Of a stretch of 64,000 nt of DNA, positions 10,873 through 21,691 are shown one piece after another; position 1 is the stretch's first letter, and the number at the start of each line of letters is the position of its first letter. Below the pieces are notes generated by a model. That model saw nothing but the letters and a program-made list of their open reading frames with translations, ran no database searches and was not told the origin of the DNA. The translations under genes were made by a program, and so were the position numbers. The stretch lies in NCBI RefSeq assembly GCF_905220415.1, contig NC_059550.1, forward strand, positions 5,520,501-5,584,500, read 5' to 3'. Origin of the DNA: Colias croceus (taxonomy: Eukaryota; Arthropoda; Insecta; Lepidoptera; Pieridae).

Positions 10873-11860
10873 TAATGCATAATATAATATATAATATATT
10901 CTACGAATTTCTCCCACCTAGGTTTAAGAAAATATAGTCGTATATATATGAAATCATATAAGAAAAAGTGTCATAAAGCATTTATTAATGTTTGTTTTTA
11001 TTTTTTATTGTTTTTATTGTTATCGCTGCGTCTTCCATAAACTGTGATTGGTATATGCATTCTATTTTTTATCAAGCTTCTTTAGCTTTACTTCTATTTT
11101 GAATTATATAATATTTATAAATTTACGTTTTTTTATTTACACAAATACTGATATATAGACTAACATTTACAAAATTGGACACGATCCACAGCTATCTGTC
11201 AGTAGCGAGGATTTGTAGCACAACACAATCCATTTTTCTTTTTATATCTATGGCTTATCTATGGTGATGAAATGGAATAAGTATAGTAACGAAACAAAAC
11301 AAAGTTTTAGTAAAAAGCCACAATATTTCGTTGGGAAGACTTATTATTAATTATTAAGCATATTAAACCAGTTTTGGACGCAGAGCGTAGTAATTCATAT
11401 AAATATAAAAGCAATTTTATTATATTAAATAAAATCATTAGATCATAATCAATAATTAAAAAAATCCAAATATATCATAATTTAATAAAATTATGATATA
11501 AACTCATATGACTCCTGCGCTGTGCTCCTGCGCATCACTGTGACATTGAAAAACTGGCAAGCCGAGTTTGACAAGCGACAAGCGTCAATTTTGAATTTTC
11601 ATTGTTGTTTTGTTTGGCATCATGAAAATAAACATCAGCTTTGTTTTGATTGTAAACAAAAATCTTCATATTCGTTACATACAATGATTTCATTTCGTTG
11701 TTTATGATATGTGGTAGATTCGGCTCCAATTAATTTGCAATGTTTGTAAACTTTTCATTGTTTTGACGAAACGCAAGCGCAAGGCGTCGTAATACATGAC
11801 ATCACAAACAAGTAGCAATTTGAGTTTCCTTTGGCTCCTATTACTTTGTCAGTGGAAACG
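10873..11860. other. ALDH6A1 3' UTR and spacer before DNase II
   Basis: AT-rich sequence follows the ALDH6A1 stop. There is an AATAAA at about 11429-11434, and an ATTAAA near 11362 could also serve as a cleavage signal. The last 300 bp are less AT-rich and probably hold the promoter and 5' UTR of the DNase II gene; no clear TATA box was found. Confidence 0.5.
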
Positions 11861-14800
11861 ATGGAATCAACACGTTTCGTTTTTGGTTGGTCGAGTTTAG
11901 TGTTTGCATTATTTGCATCTAGCACTTTAGCTTTAACACCGCAGTGCCGAAATGAACGAGGTGAACCAGTGGATTGGTAAGTGCTACAACCTTGATTCCA
12001 TATATTCATCGAAGTTTTGAATATATTCATATATTATATATATAACAATTTTGTTATATGGAAATCATTTGTAAAACATAATTATTAAATGAATCATAAT
12101 GTTTATGATAAAATAGTTATTAGCCGTATGAGTAATATAACTTGATGTATGATAGAACTAAATAAATAGGTACCTATATAGTTATATCTGGCTAAATATC
12201 AAGTGACTATTTATTTTTCTGCTAATTTAACAAGTAATAATAATATGTAATCTTTTTAATTCTATTTAAAGTACTCTTTAAGAAAACTAAATCCACACAG
12301 AGTTTTTATTAAATTTATGCAAACACTACATTTAATATATTAAAAATGAAAAACAATTAGAATTGATGTTTTCATATTCAATTATAATACAATAACTCTG
12401 ATTTATAGGTTCTATGTGTATAAATTACCCAGAGAGAAGAACCACTTAAACCCTCTTGTTAGAAGAGGAGTAGCTTACATGCACTTAACACCATCAAAAT
12501 TAAGAGGGGGGTGGATTATGTCTGATTTGGCTATTGGAGACCCAAGATCTATGGTTGGGAAAACTCTGGCACCATTATACCAGGTAGGTTAGAATAAGAC
12601 TAAAAACAAATTTTCTATTCAATATTTTCCATTATTAATAATGTATTTAAATGAAATAAATGATAAAATTATCATATAATATTTTCAGGATAAAAACATA
12701 ATTTCCTTAGTGTACAATGATCAGCCTCCTGCTACTGAACACCAACCAGATATATTGCAAACAGTTGCAGAGATGTATTCCAGGAGCAAGAAAGGTAATC
12801 ATTATTTTTACATTTACATTACGTGAATAGTGATTGTTATGAGCTCAATAATTATAGTGTAGTGGTTAGGATTATTAATGTGTTACTAGGTTTGAGGTAC
12901 AAGCCATGTTAAAAGGAAACATTATTAAGTAATAATCTCTATATTTAAATGGTCAAAGTTAGAGAATCGGTTTCGCATTAAAAACGTTATTGTCATTTAA
13001 AAATTGCCTTTATTTTCAGGACAGCAGAAACAATCAACTATCAGAAAGTACAAGAAGTTTAAGCTTGGTGACAAATATTATGATGACTATGATTTAGCAG
13101 AAATGTGTAAAATGCATTCAAAGTTTATGAAAAACAGAGTTGAGAATGGTCACACAAAAGGTGTTATACTTGGAGATAAATTTACTTCTCTGTGGCTTGT
13201 TCATTCCGTACCTCGTTTTCCACCTATACCTGATAGTAAGTTTTACCCATAATTTAATAATCCTAATAAAATAAATAAAATAATTTATGTATCCTAGGCT
13301 TGTTGTTCCAAAAAAACAATTTTGAATAAAAAAAATGGAACAAAAATCATTGTATACTGTAGTACTTTATTTTTAAATTTTTCCAATATTGAGTCATTAA
13401 TATAATAATATGAAGAGGTATTCCTAATAAATGCTTTTAGTAAATTGAAATTAAGTAGTTTAATTTTTTGAAAAGCTTTGAGGTAAATATTTTAAATATT
13501 TCCCTTTCATATCTTACGATTTGATCAATTTTTTTTTTCTTATTCTCCAGTGAATGGGCTCAATGTGAGCTCATACAGCTACCCAGCGACTGGTATGAAG
13601 TATGGCCAGTCATTTCTCTGTGTGTCTGTCCAAACCTCCACACTGAACCAAATCGGCACCCAGTTGAAGTACAATGAGCCTTTGATCGTATTTCATAGAA
13701 TACCACAGGAATTTGAGAGTGAACTACCAAATTTAGTTGATGTTATAAGAAATAAAACTGTTGACTCTTCTCCATGGTAAGAAGTACTAATATTATTTGC
13801 AGCATAAAAATAGTTATTTTAATTTTTAATGGAAACATTCGATACATAAATTATAGGACTTGCTTCTAGAGTTCTAGCAGGGGTAACAAAGGAAATAATA
13901 CAAAAAATGCTTAAAAAATTATTATAAATAATGCCATAATTGATAAGGTCAACTGAAGGGAGTCATGCACCACTGATTATTTTATGTATACAGAGTGATA
14001 AATAATTATTTTTTGTTATATCTATGCTTTAATACTCATAAATAAAATATAAAGGCATTATTTTGCAAAAACAAATGGGCATACAATATTGTTTATATTC
14101 AACATAGGTAATGTTTTCAGGTATCACATAGAAAGTTTTGAAACACTTGTCGGTCGTAAATTTCTCTCTTTTGCAAAGAGTGCAATGTTCAATGACGATT
14201 TATATAGTGGGTTAGTAGCTGAAGTATTGCAGTCAGACTTACTCGTTGAGTCTTGGACAAATGGACCGGGGACTTTGGATTCGGAATGCAATAGGAACTT
14301 TCAGTGAGTTGTAACGCTTCTTTATTAAAGCTACTATAATATTTACCCAAACTTTTAAAAGCTTGTTCAACTTCATAATGGTTATGTCAAGATTTTTTCT
14401 TTTTCGTGTATGAATTGAACGAAGTAAATAACATAACTAAATAACTAAAAAATAATAATTCGTACATATTTATTTCTCAAGTTTAGATATTTTAACCCAT
14501 TTAGCCCCAAGCGGCCCGATCGGTCCCAGACACAATAGATTTTCTATTGTGTCTGTGGTTCCGGGGCCTGAGTTACTACGCAAAGTTCTTCTTCAATGTT
14601 TTAACATTTGTACTAAGTATTTTTCTTTAATTCCACAGAGTAAGAAACATAGAGCGTCTCAAGTTTCCAATCGCCAAAATGTCGTTCACATCACACAATG
14701 ACCACTCAAAATGGACGGTAGCTGTCGCACACAAAATGCACAACAGTCAAGACACAAAAGTCGCTGACTATTGGGTCTGCGTGGGAGATATTAATCGAGC

Positions 14801-15597
14801 GGTAAATATAATAAATTAAATTTATTTCTGTCAATGTTATTTTTGTGTGCATTGTACAATAAAGTGTTTTCTATCTATCTAAACTATAAAAAAGAGCGTG
14901 TGTGCCGAGCACACGTCTGACACGTGAAACGAAACGTGAAACTTCGAAAAGAAAAAAACTTATTATATTCATTCATTCAGAAGAAAAACTTATTACATTC
15001 ATTCACAATATACAACGAAAACACAATGGTTGCCTTACTCCATGAGGTGACGGTATTGCCATGTCAGGAAATTTGACTCTCAATGCGCCTAAAGAAGTTT
15101 CACTTCAATAATGTGAAAGTTTTGTATGTATTTTCATGAAATTTAAAATTTGTATTTTATATTGTAGAAATATTGTTTGATAAGTAACAAGTTCAGCAGA
15201 CTTTGGTTAGTACTCGTATGCATTCATAAAAAGCCGTTATCTGACGCATTTTTTGTTTAAATTCACTATTAATAATGTCGAAGGCATTCTCGAGCTGCGT
15301 CATTTATGATTTAATTCGTCAATTTAAATTTTAAACAATGTGAATATAATGCAAAATGTATTGAGCTGTTACACTTCATTATTTTTATTTTATTTTACTA
15401 AAACGGAATTATATATTTTTATCAAAATAATGAAAAACAACAACAAAAATGGAATTACAATTCGATTTTTATTAAGAAAATATTATTTTTTACAGTTACC
15501 ACAAGAATCACGAGGTGGCGGTACGGTATGTACTTCCGGACCAATTCTGTGGGGAAATTTCGCACATCTTATTGAATCTGTGCAAACTTGTAATTAG
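11861..15597 (+). CDS. DNaseII: Deoxyribonuclease II (lysosomal acid DNase)
   Basis: This secreted or lysosomal endonuclease, with a phospholipase-D-like fold, cuts DNA at acid pH without metal ions. Eight exons are seen: 11861-11976, 12409-12583, 12689-12794, 13020-13235, 13551-13776, 14121-14303, 14639-14801 and 15496-15597. They give 428 residues plus TAG (1287 nt, an exact multiple of three). The N-terminus is a signal peptide (residues 1 to about 25, hydrophobic core LVFALFASSTLAL). CRNERGEPVDWFYVYKLP is the family's opening motif. The two catalytic HxK motifs are present: H177-T-K179 before GVILGD and H363-S-K365-W. VHSVPRFPP and a C-terminal cysteine pair are also typical. The ATG at 11861 starts the signal peptide directly. 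Intron 7 holds an AT-rich repeat-like insert. A paralogue follows 630 bp downstream. Confidence 0.95.
14497..14580. repeat. Short interspersed repeat with palindrome (copy 2)
   Basis: CAGACACAATAGA, TTT, then TCTATTGTGTCTG at 14527-14555 makes a 13-bp-arm hairpin. It is embedded in a GC-rich block that matches the repeat at 958-1050 in the other orientation. It lies in DNase II intron 6. Confidence 0.5.
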
Positions 15598-15848
15598 TGT
15601 ATAAGTTATTCTAATTTAAGATCTGTGATAAATATAGCTTAGGCAGTTGTAAATATAAGTTAAGATTATAATGATTTAAGAACGTTTTGATCAAATATGT
15701 AGTAAGGAATAGAAGTTATATACATAATTTTTTTAGTATGAGATTATAATATTGTAATATTTGTCGCAAATAATACTTCCTCGAGTAGTAAAACATCATT
15801 ATTATTGAAAACTTAAATGACATTCCATATCGATAAAATTATGTTGAA

Positions 15849-15854
15849 AAATAA
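15849..15854 (+). terminator. Candidate polyadenylation signal of DNase II
   Basis: An AATAAA hexamer lies about 250 bp after the DNase II stop codon, in an AT-rich 3' region. It is the first canonical hexamer that I see after the stop. Confidence 0.45.
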
Positions 15855-16230
15855 ATGCGGTAAAATACAAATGTTTCTTTATTTACAGTCAAGATTAATT
15901 TTACTTTAAATTCTGAGGGTTTTTTTCTGATTTAGGTTAAGAAATATTATCTAATTCTGTTTATATGGCTTTATTGTTTTTCATGTAAATGCTCAAACTT
16001 CAGTGATTTTACCATAGATTTATATATGTTTTTATATCTTTTGTATTTTATATTGATTTTTAAGTAAATAAATTGAACTTCTCTACAACACGTTTTTTTA
16101 ATGTTTCAACAAAATTCTATTACCAATACAACCAATAATTCCAAAAGCAAGCGCAAGCATAAAATTCTTTTACAGTTTATAGCGCTATTAAAATGAAATA
16201 CTCCTAAACATAAACTAGCTTTGTAAAATT

Positions 16231-19044
16231 ATGAACAAGTTGTATTTCTTTGGCATTTATTTAGTTATTTCAATTTATTGCTATAACTGTACGCATGGTT
16301 TGGATGTAGAAGGATGGAATTATTTAAACCTACATTGTAGAGATAATGATAATATACCCATTGATTGGTAAGTTATAAAAGTATTACATATATTTTTTAT
16401 AACTGTATTATAAAAATTTTAGATTCACACTAATGTTGCGCTATTCATGAACAAAACTTACATTTTATTTCTACTTATTGAGCACTAAATAAGTTGCAGA
16501 AAATAATTTATTTACGAGATATTAATATTATATGATATATTGATTTAGAAATGTGGATACTGCCTGGTTATGTCTATCGTATACTTTCGTGTTATCTGTG
16601 AAAATATACGTTACACATAACCAGGCAATATCCACATTCCAAGTTTAGGACACTATAAAACGTCCAATATTTATGTAAAATATCGAAACTAACAAATGTT
16701 TCTAGGTGGTTCATTTACAAGCCGCCGACTGAAATAATACCATACACGCGATTGGGTAAAAACTTTACGTTTATAACTTCAGACGAGCCCGGCAGATGGC
16801 GCGCGTCGTTCCCACATACTAATATTAATTCCAATTCTCTATTGCAACACACTTTATCGCCTATTTTTAGGGTAAGTTTTGATTTGAACATGAATTTACT
16901 AACGTTAAATGCTGGATTTGTTTATTTTTATATGCTAAATTTTTGGGCTTATTGTAGTTGACTTTTTTATAATAATCCATACTGATATTATAAATGCGAA
17001 AGTAACTCTGTCTGTCTGTCTGTCTGTTACTCAATCACGCCTTAACTACTGAATCAATTTGCACGAAATTTGGTATAGAGATATTTTGATACCCGAAAAA
17101 GGACATAGGCTACTTTTTACCCCGGGAAATAGGATAGGTTTTATCCCGGAAATCCCACGGGAACGGGAACTATATGCGGGTTTTCTTTGATTGCGCGCGC
17201 GAAGCTGCGGGTGGAAAGCTAGTATTATCATAAAAAAGTCAACTACAATACGCATCGCATTTTTTAAATATTCCATAATGTTACATTTTTTATAATCTTA
17301 GGAATTAATGTGGGCTAAGTAGAAAAAGTTAATGCACAGTAAGAAGGTTGTATAACTCGAGAGTTAAGATTTGTTTCTATATTTCAGCCGACATATTCAG
17401 ATCACATAGCTATAGCAATATATGATAGAAAAAAGGATCGTAAAAACTTGGGTTCCGCAGCACATGGAGTTCTTATAGCGGATGAAGTCGGAGGTGTGTG
17501 GATCGGCCATACCGTCCCAGACCTTATTAATTTAAAACGTAAGTAGAGATTATAACCTACAAGTAATAATCAACGAATGTCTATCCTAGTTATAACAAAT
17601 GCGAAAGATTGGAAGCATAGATGTATGGATGTATCTCAATAAGGCCAAAACTACTGCATCGATTTTGATTAAATTTGGCAGTGTTACAGCTTATGTAGCA
17701 GCTAAACATAAAATTAATTACATAGATACACTCTCTTTGTGAGTTTGGTGGTATGAACAAATATCAAACTACTATTTTCCAACAATGTTTTCAGGTGAAC
17801 GTCCGTTATTTCCTGAGGAAGAAACTGCAAATGGCCATCTACTTATGTGTCTATCAGTTGATTTAGAAACAATAAATCTCATTGCAAAATATCTTACCTA
17901 CACATCGCCGCATTTCACCCATATTCAAATACCAGAGACGTTAATAAAGTATCTGCCTGAATGGAGTTTTCAACAACCTCCCTTGACGGTGTAAGATTTT
18001 TAATTTGGTTTTGTATATGTACTCCTATAAAATTTATTTGTCTGTTGATATTCTACTTTTTGATGAATGAATTTCGTTACTTATTGTTCGTTTATTATGT
18101 TGATAACATAAAATATTTGTTTGAGTTATTCAATTGTTATTTGAATTTTTCATAGATATTTAACAACAGAGCTTCTCGCAGTCGTGTTTTAACATTTCAT
18201 GTAAACATTTAAGGTCACGACTAAAACCTCTAACATTTACCACAAAAGGCAAGAGCCTACAATCTGAGTTGCATGTAAGACGTCCAAGGGACCAACAATG
18301 CCTTTACAGAAGCTTTGCAAGGGCAAAACATATCATACTCGACGTGTATGGTCAGTCTGAAAGTGATTATTTGACTACTGTATGTGCGCAGAGTTTTGGG
18401 TAAGATTTCTGTTACTATGTCTGTTTTTAGTAAAAGAATAGAAAAGTTTAAGTATGCGATTCATCTTCTATAACGTAGAGTTAAGACGTTTTTTATTTAT
18501 AGACATCGATTTTATTTCACAAACAAAGGTGTGGCTTAAGTAGCGAATATATTATAGAAAATTTCAATTGGGAATAAGATTTTAAGAAGCTAACTCAGTC
18601 TATATAAGTTTAAGTTGAGTTGTTTCAATCTCTCTATTAAGACTTAACTTTTTTTCACCAAAATTAGTGCACATTTCTTCAGATATTATATAAGCACAAA
18701 TTTATTTGTTCTTTGTTTATTGCAGTGTTCGCAACATAGAGAACATATCCCTAAAACAACACGATCCAGAACGCGTGTTCTATTTCCACAACGTGACAGA
18801 CCATATGAGGTTTGCTGTGAGCACAGCAGCGCATTGGCAAAAAAGAGGTTCTGGCCCAATACAATATTGGACTTGTATTAGTGATTTAGATAAAGAAGAT
18901 ACGAGAGGAGTTGGGGGACATCTGCTTTGTATCCATGATTATAAAGTATGGTGGGCGTTCGATAATTTCAAAATAAAGGAGCCTAATTGTTATTCGTTTT
19001 TTTATTTCACAATAAACTCTCCCTATAGACGTATAGTGATTTAG
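16231..19044 (+). CDS. DNase II-like paralogue lacking both HxK motifs
   Basis: Six exons (16231-16367, 16706-16871, 17388-17538, 17795-17990, 18214-18399 and 18726-19044) join in frame to 384 residues plus TAG. The first 25 or so residues form a signal peptide (LYFFGIYLVISIYCYNC). The family layout is kept: a cysteine and IPIDW at the exon 1 end, GVWIGHTVP, NIEN near the last exon start, and tryptophan/cysteine-rich C-terminal segments. Intron phases match DNase II at the DW codon, after exon 2 and after the HTVP segment, so the two genes arose by tandem duplication. About 45 residues before the first motif are absent. The first HxK is replaced by A125-A126-H127 and the second by H305-M-R307, so DNA cleavage by the usual mechanism is unlikely. 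The frame is intact, which suggests a retained non-catalytic role rather than decay. The donor of exon 4 is GGT|GTAAGA; the alternative one base pair upstream breaks the frame. Confidence 0.88.
16549..16640. repeat. 92-bp hairpin element in intron 1
   Basis: AATGTGGATACTGCCTGGTT near 16549 is matched by its complement ending at 16640 (AACCAGGCAATATCCACATT), with arms of about 24 bp and a partly complementary centre. It looks like a tiny hairpin MITE. It lies in the first intron of the DNase II-like gene. Confidence 0.55.
16977..17222 (+). mobile_element. Helitron-like interspersed element with (GTCT)n tract
   Basis: It begins near TATAAATGCGAAAGTAACTC, followed by five GTCT units and a body found widely in Lepidoptera (CACGAAATTTGGTATAGAG, ATCCCGGAAATCCCACGGG). 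It ends with a GC-rich stem-loop and CTAG at 17219-17222. The CTRR end and 3' hairpin fit a small non-autonomous Helitron of the microsatellite-associated type. It lies in intron 2 of the DNase II-like gene. A short diverged relative seems to lie at about 17580-17700 in intron 3. Confidence 0.65.
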
Positions 19045-19056
19045 ACGTATAGTCAT

Positions 19057-19103
19057 AATAAACTCTACCTATAGTTTGTGATACGGAATGTTTTTCTAAT
19101 AAA
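19057..19103 (+). terminator. Polyadenylation signals after the DNase II-like gene
   Basis: Two AATAAA hexamers at 19057-19062 and 19098-19103 lie 13 and 54 bp after the stop codon. If used, the 3' UTR is very short. Confidence 0.5.
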
Positions 19104-20520
19104 CGTAAGTATGCGGTACTTACATACGTAAGATTACTTCCTAGACAGTAAGAATTTTTAAATTTATTGGTTCAACTAGTAGTGACTAACTACCTTACTT
19201 CAAAATTATGGTTTTCTAAATGATAAGCAGCGCTTATTAGGGAACAGACAGTATTAAAATAAAACAATAGTGTATTATTTACGAATTACTTTATTATACA
19301 ACAATTTTATTTACAAACATTCGCTCATAACATTGCTTATTAAACTCATTTAATATTACGTAATGTTACAAGCATGTACATTGATAATGCACTTAGAAAA
19401 ACCGCAAAATAATTCATCACTGGACTTGTACGCGATTCCCGTACAACTTCCTTGCATATAATTTAGCTTCCATTTTAATTCGTATGACACACATATTGAT
19501 CTCTTTCTTATTGCGTGAATGTGCAAATGACTTCTGAAAACTTTACTAACTACTTACAGAAATCGTCAACCTTTTTGGTAGCTATCATTCTTTTGGTATT
19601 TTCTAACAGCCTGGGCTAATGTTTGAAATTATACCGATATTTTAGTCCCAATAAGATTGGCGATCACCGTAGGTACCTAGGTGCTCAGATCAAATTATTT
19701 CACAGTCTAGCGCTGGTATTGTGAATATGGCAGTGCATAGGAATATAATATAATAATTTGCTTAGAAAATACAGTAATATCGATTTCGTTGTCGACTCAT
19801 AACGCTTCTTACATTTACAATTACATATCATACAATATGTCGTTTCAAAATCAATATCTTTAAATATATTTGGCACATATCATCCACTTCCCCGTGCCGT
19901 CGTGAAAGGACAAGCAGGTCGATAAAATCTATATTATCGATAATATAATGAACTTAAAACTAAGAACTACAAGGGTTAACACAATATACGAATAAATATA
20001 ATGATAATATAAAGGAGAATGGCGAAACTGGGCCTAACTGTTACAGAAATCATAATATATTTAAAATTCATTATGTTATTTTTAGTAATTCTTGGTAAAA
20101 TATTTACTTCTGATTCTATGGGAAAACAAATCTTTGAAAAAAAAGATAATGTGTTCACTACCGGCATTGTTATTTAGATTTCTTATGACTACCGGTCTTA
20201 TCGAGCAGAGATTGTCAGTGTTGTCAGGAGTAAAAAAGTCGAATATATCGATTAATACGAATGAATGTCTATATTTTATTTTTAATTTTATTGAATTCAA
20301 ATGCTTTATAAATCAGAAGCAAAATTTAACTTATTTTTAACACATATCTTAATTTATTTAGATCATTCTATAAAATAAAAACATGTTTTACTTAATCAAT
20401 AATAATTATAACATTTTTATTTAGGTAGCTGGCCATTAATAAAATGTCAAATTATTAATCATAATTGTGTCAGTGATGAGTGATTTGTTTATGTTTGTTG
20501 TTTGACATTTGAGTGAAGTT
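19104..20520. other. Spacer between convergent genes, no gene seen
   Basis: The DNase II-like gene and the minus-strand SDR-like gene converge on this region. It is AT-rich with short open frames on both strands that overlap each other and resemble nothing I know. No exon, RNA gene or repeat boundary could be supported. Confidence 0.5.
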
Positions 20521-20523
20521 TTA

Positions 20524-21120
20524 GGCCCTTCTCCCATTACGATACGCATAGGCGTTCAAGTATCCTGCAAGTCTCGCAGACTAGTCGCCGCGGAGTATCT
20601 CACATACATTTTTATGTAGGCTCGCACACTACGCTACTGGTATCCTACACGTCCGCGACTAGTATAGCACTACTCACCGTGTCGGTCGCTTTTGCATCGC
20701 GTCTCGACTCTCGCGTGTATCTCTTCGTTAGAAAGATAAAAATATCTAATCATCATGTTGTAGGTAGTTCTCGTTCGGCTACAAAAACTCTACAATTTAT
20801 GTTTCTTTCAATATATGGATGAATCCAGTACTTCTTACTCTTACGTTGGCGTCTTCTATTTCTATAAAAAAGAAAAAGTGCAAGAGCTTCTTCGTCACTG
20901 GAATTGCTGATTGCTCGACATAACGACGTAACTGTTGTTGCAATAAATAAATGAATTATTATTATTATAACGTCGGTCCACAAAAAGAGGCACAATAATG
21001 ATGAATTTAGTCATTTTTCAGTCGCATAATATGCGAGCATCGGGTAGCCAGCAAATATCTAAGTAGTATTCTACGCGAGTATCGTATTCTAGAAGTATCG
21101 TACCTAATGGCAGAAGGGCC
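20524..21120 (-). mobile_element. 597-bp PIF/Harbinger deletion derivative
   Basis: Terminal inverted repeats start GGCCCTTCTCCCATTACGAT on the left and GGCCCTTCTGCCATTAGGTA on the right, read inward. They are flanked by TTA on both sides (20521-20523 and 21121-21123), the 3-bp target duplication typical of PIF/Harbinger. The interior keeps a fragment of the transposase N-terminus on the minus strand. The rest of the coding region is deleted, so it could move only with enzyme from a full-length relative. Confidence 0.85.
20753..20902 (-). pseudogene. Harbinger transposase N-terminal remnant
   Basis: About 49 residues are readable, from SSDEEALALFLFYR through KKYWIHPYI to ERELPTT, then a stop. 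The segment KKYWIHPYI near the start of the protein is the hallmark of PIF/Harbinger (HARBI1-type) transposases, where an acidic or Ser-rich leader is followed by [RK][RK]xWVHP. The DDE catalytic domain and the accompanying Myb-like gene are absent. The frame upstream of the Ser-Ser-Asp-Glu stretch is low-complexity isoleucine and is not convincing. Confidence 0.75.
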
Positions 21121-21123
21121 TTA

Positions 21124-21691
21124 GTAACGTTATATTCAAAATTGATCTTAATCAATATCCCAATATCTCTGCTATCCCATAGAAAAGATCTATAATTATT
21201 ATATTCATAGAGTCTGTATATTTTTATCTATTTAATCACCCATAAATCATCAGTGTAACGATCAGGCCCAGAGTCCTATGGGAGTTTGCCATTCTCCTTT
21301 GTAGACATTAGGTTTTAGTTTATCTCCGTTGTATTGAAAAAAGTGTGCTAATAATAATATTCTTAAGTATATAGGCGCATTTAGTTGTGACTTCAAGTAA
21401 CGTATTTTATCAACCAAACTATATTGTTAAGACTGAAAGAGTAATTCCGTTTATATAACCTCTTAATATATTATACTTTATACGAATATTAATTACTGTA
21501 AGTATTTCTTCCATTAAAAGGCTATATTTACAATATGTAGATATCTAAAAATATATCCAAATACAGATAATAAAGTGTGTTTTTTGTCCTGGAGGCGGTC
21601 GTTGAACTAAGTTCCAATTTGGGCTAAAATATTCGGAATTTAAACAATTTGCATCAAGATCGTCCACCAATCAAAGTAATGAATTAAATGT
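21124..21691 (-). other. 3' flank of the SDR-like gene
   Basis: AT-rich sequence follows the stop of the minus-strand SDR-like gene. It presumably includes its 3' UTR. No canonical polyadenylation signal close to the stop was evident, and no other gene is seen. Confidence 0.4.

Noticed and set aside
14881..15000. Block with GTGTGTGCCGAGCACAC considered as a regulatory palindrome
   Set aside because: It is in an intron, next to imperfect duplicated AAACTTATTA/CATTCATTCA sequence, and looks like a fragment of a common repeat. There was not enough to define it.
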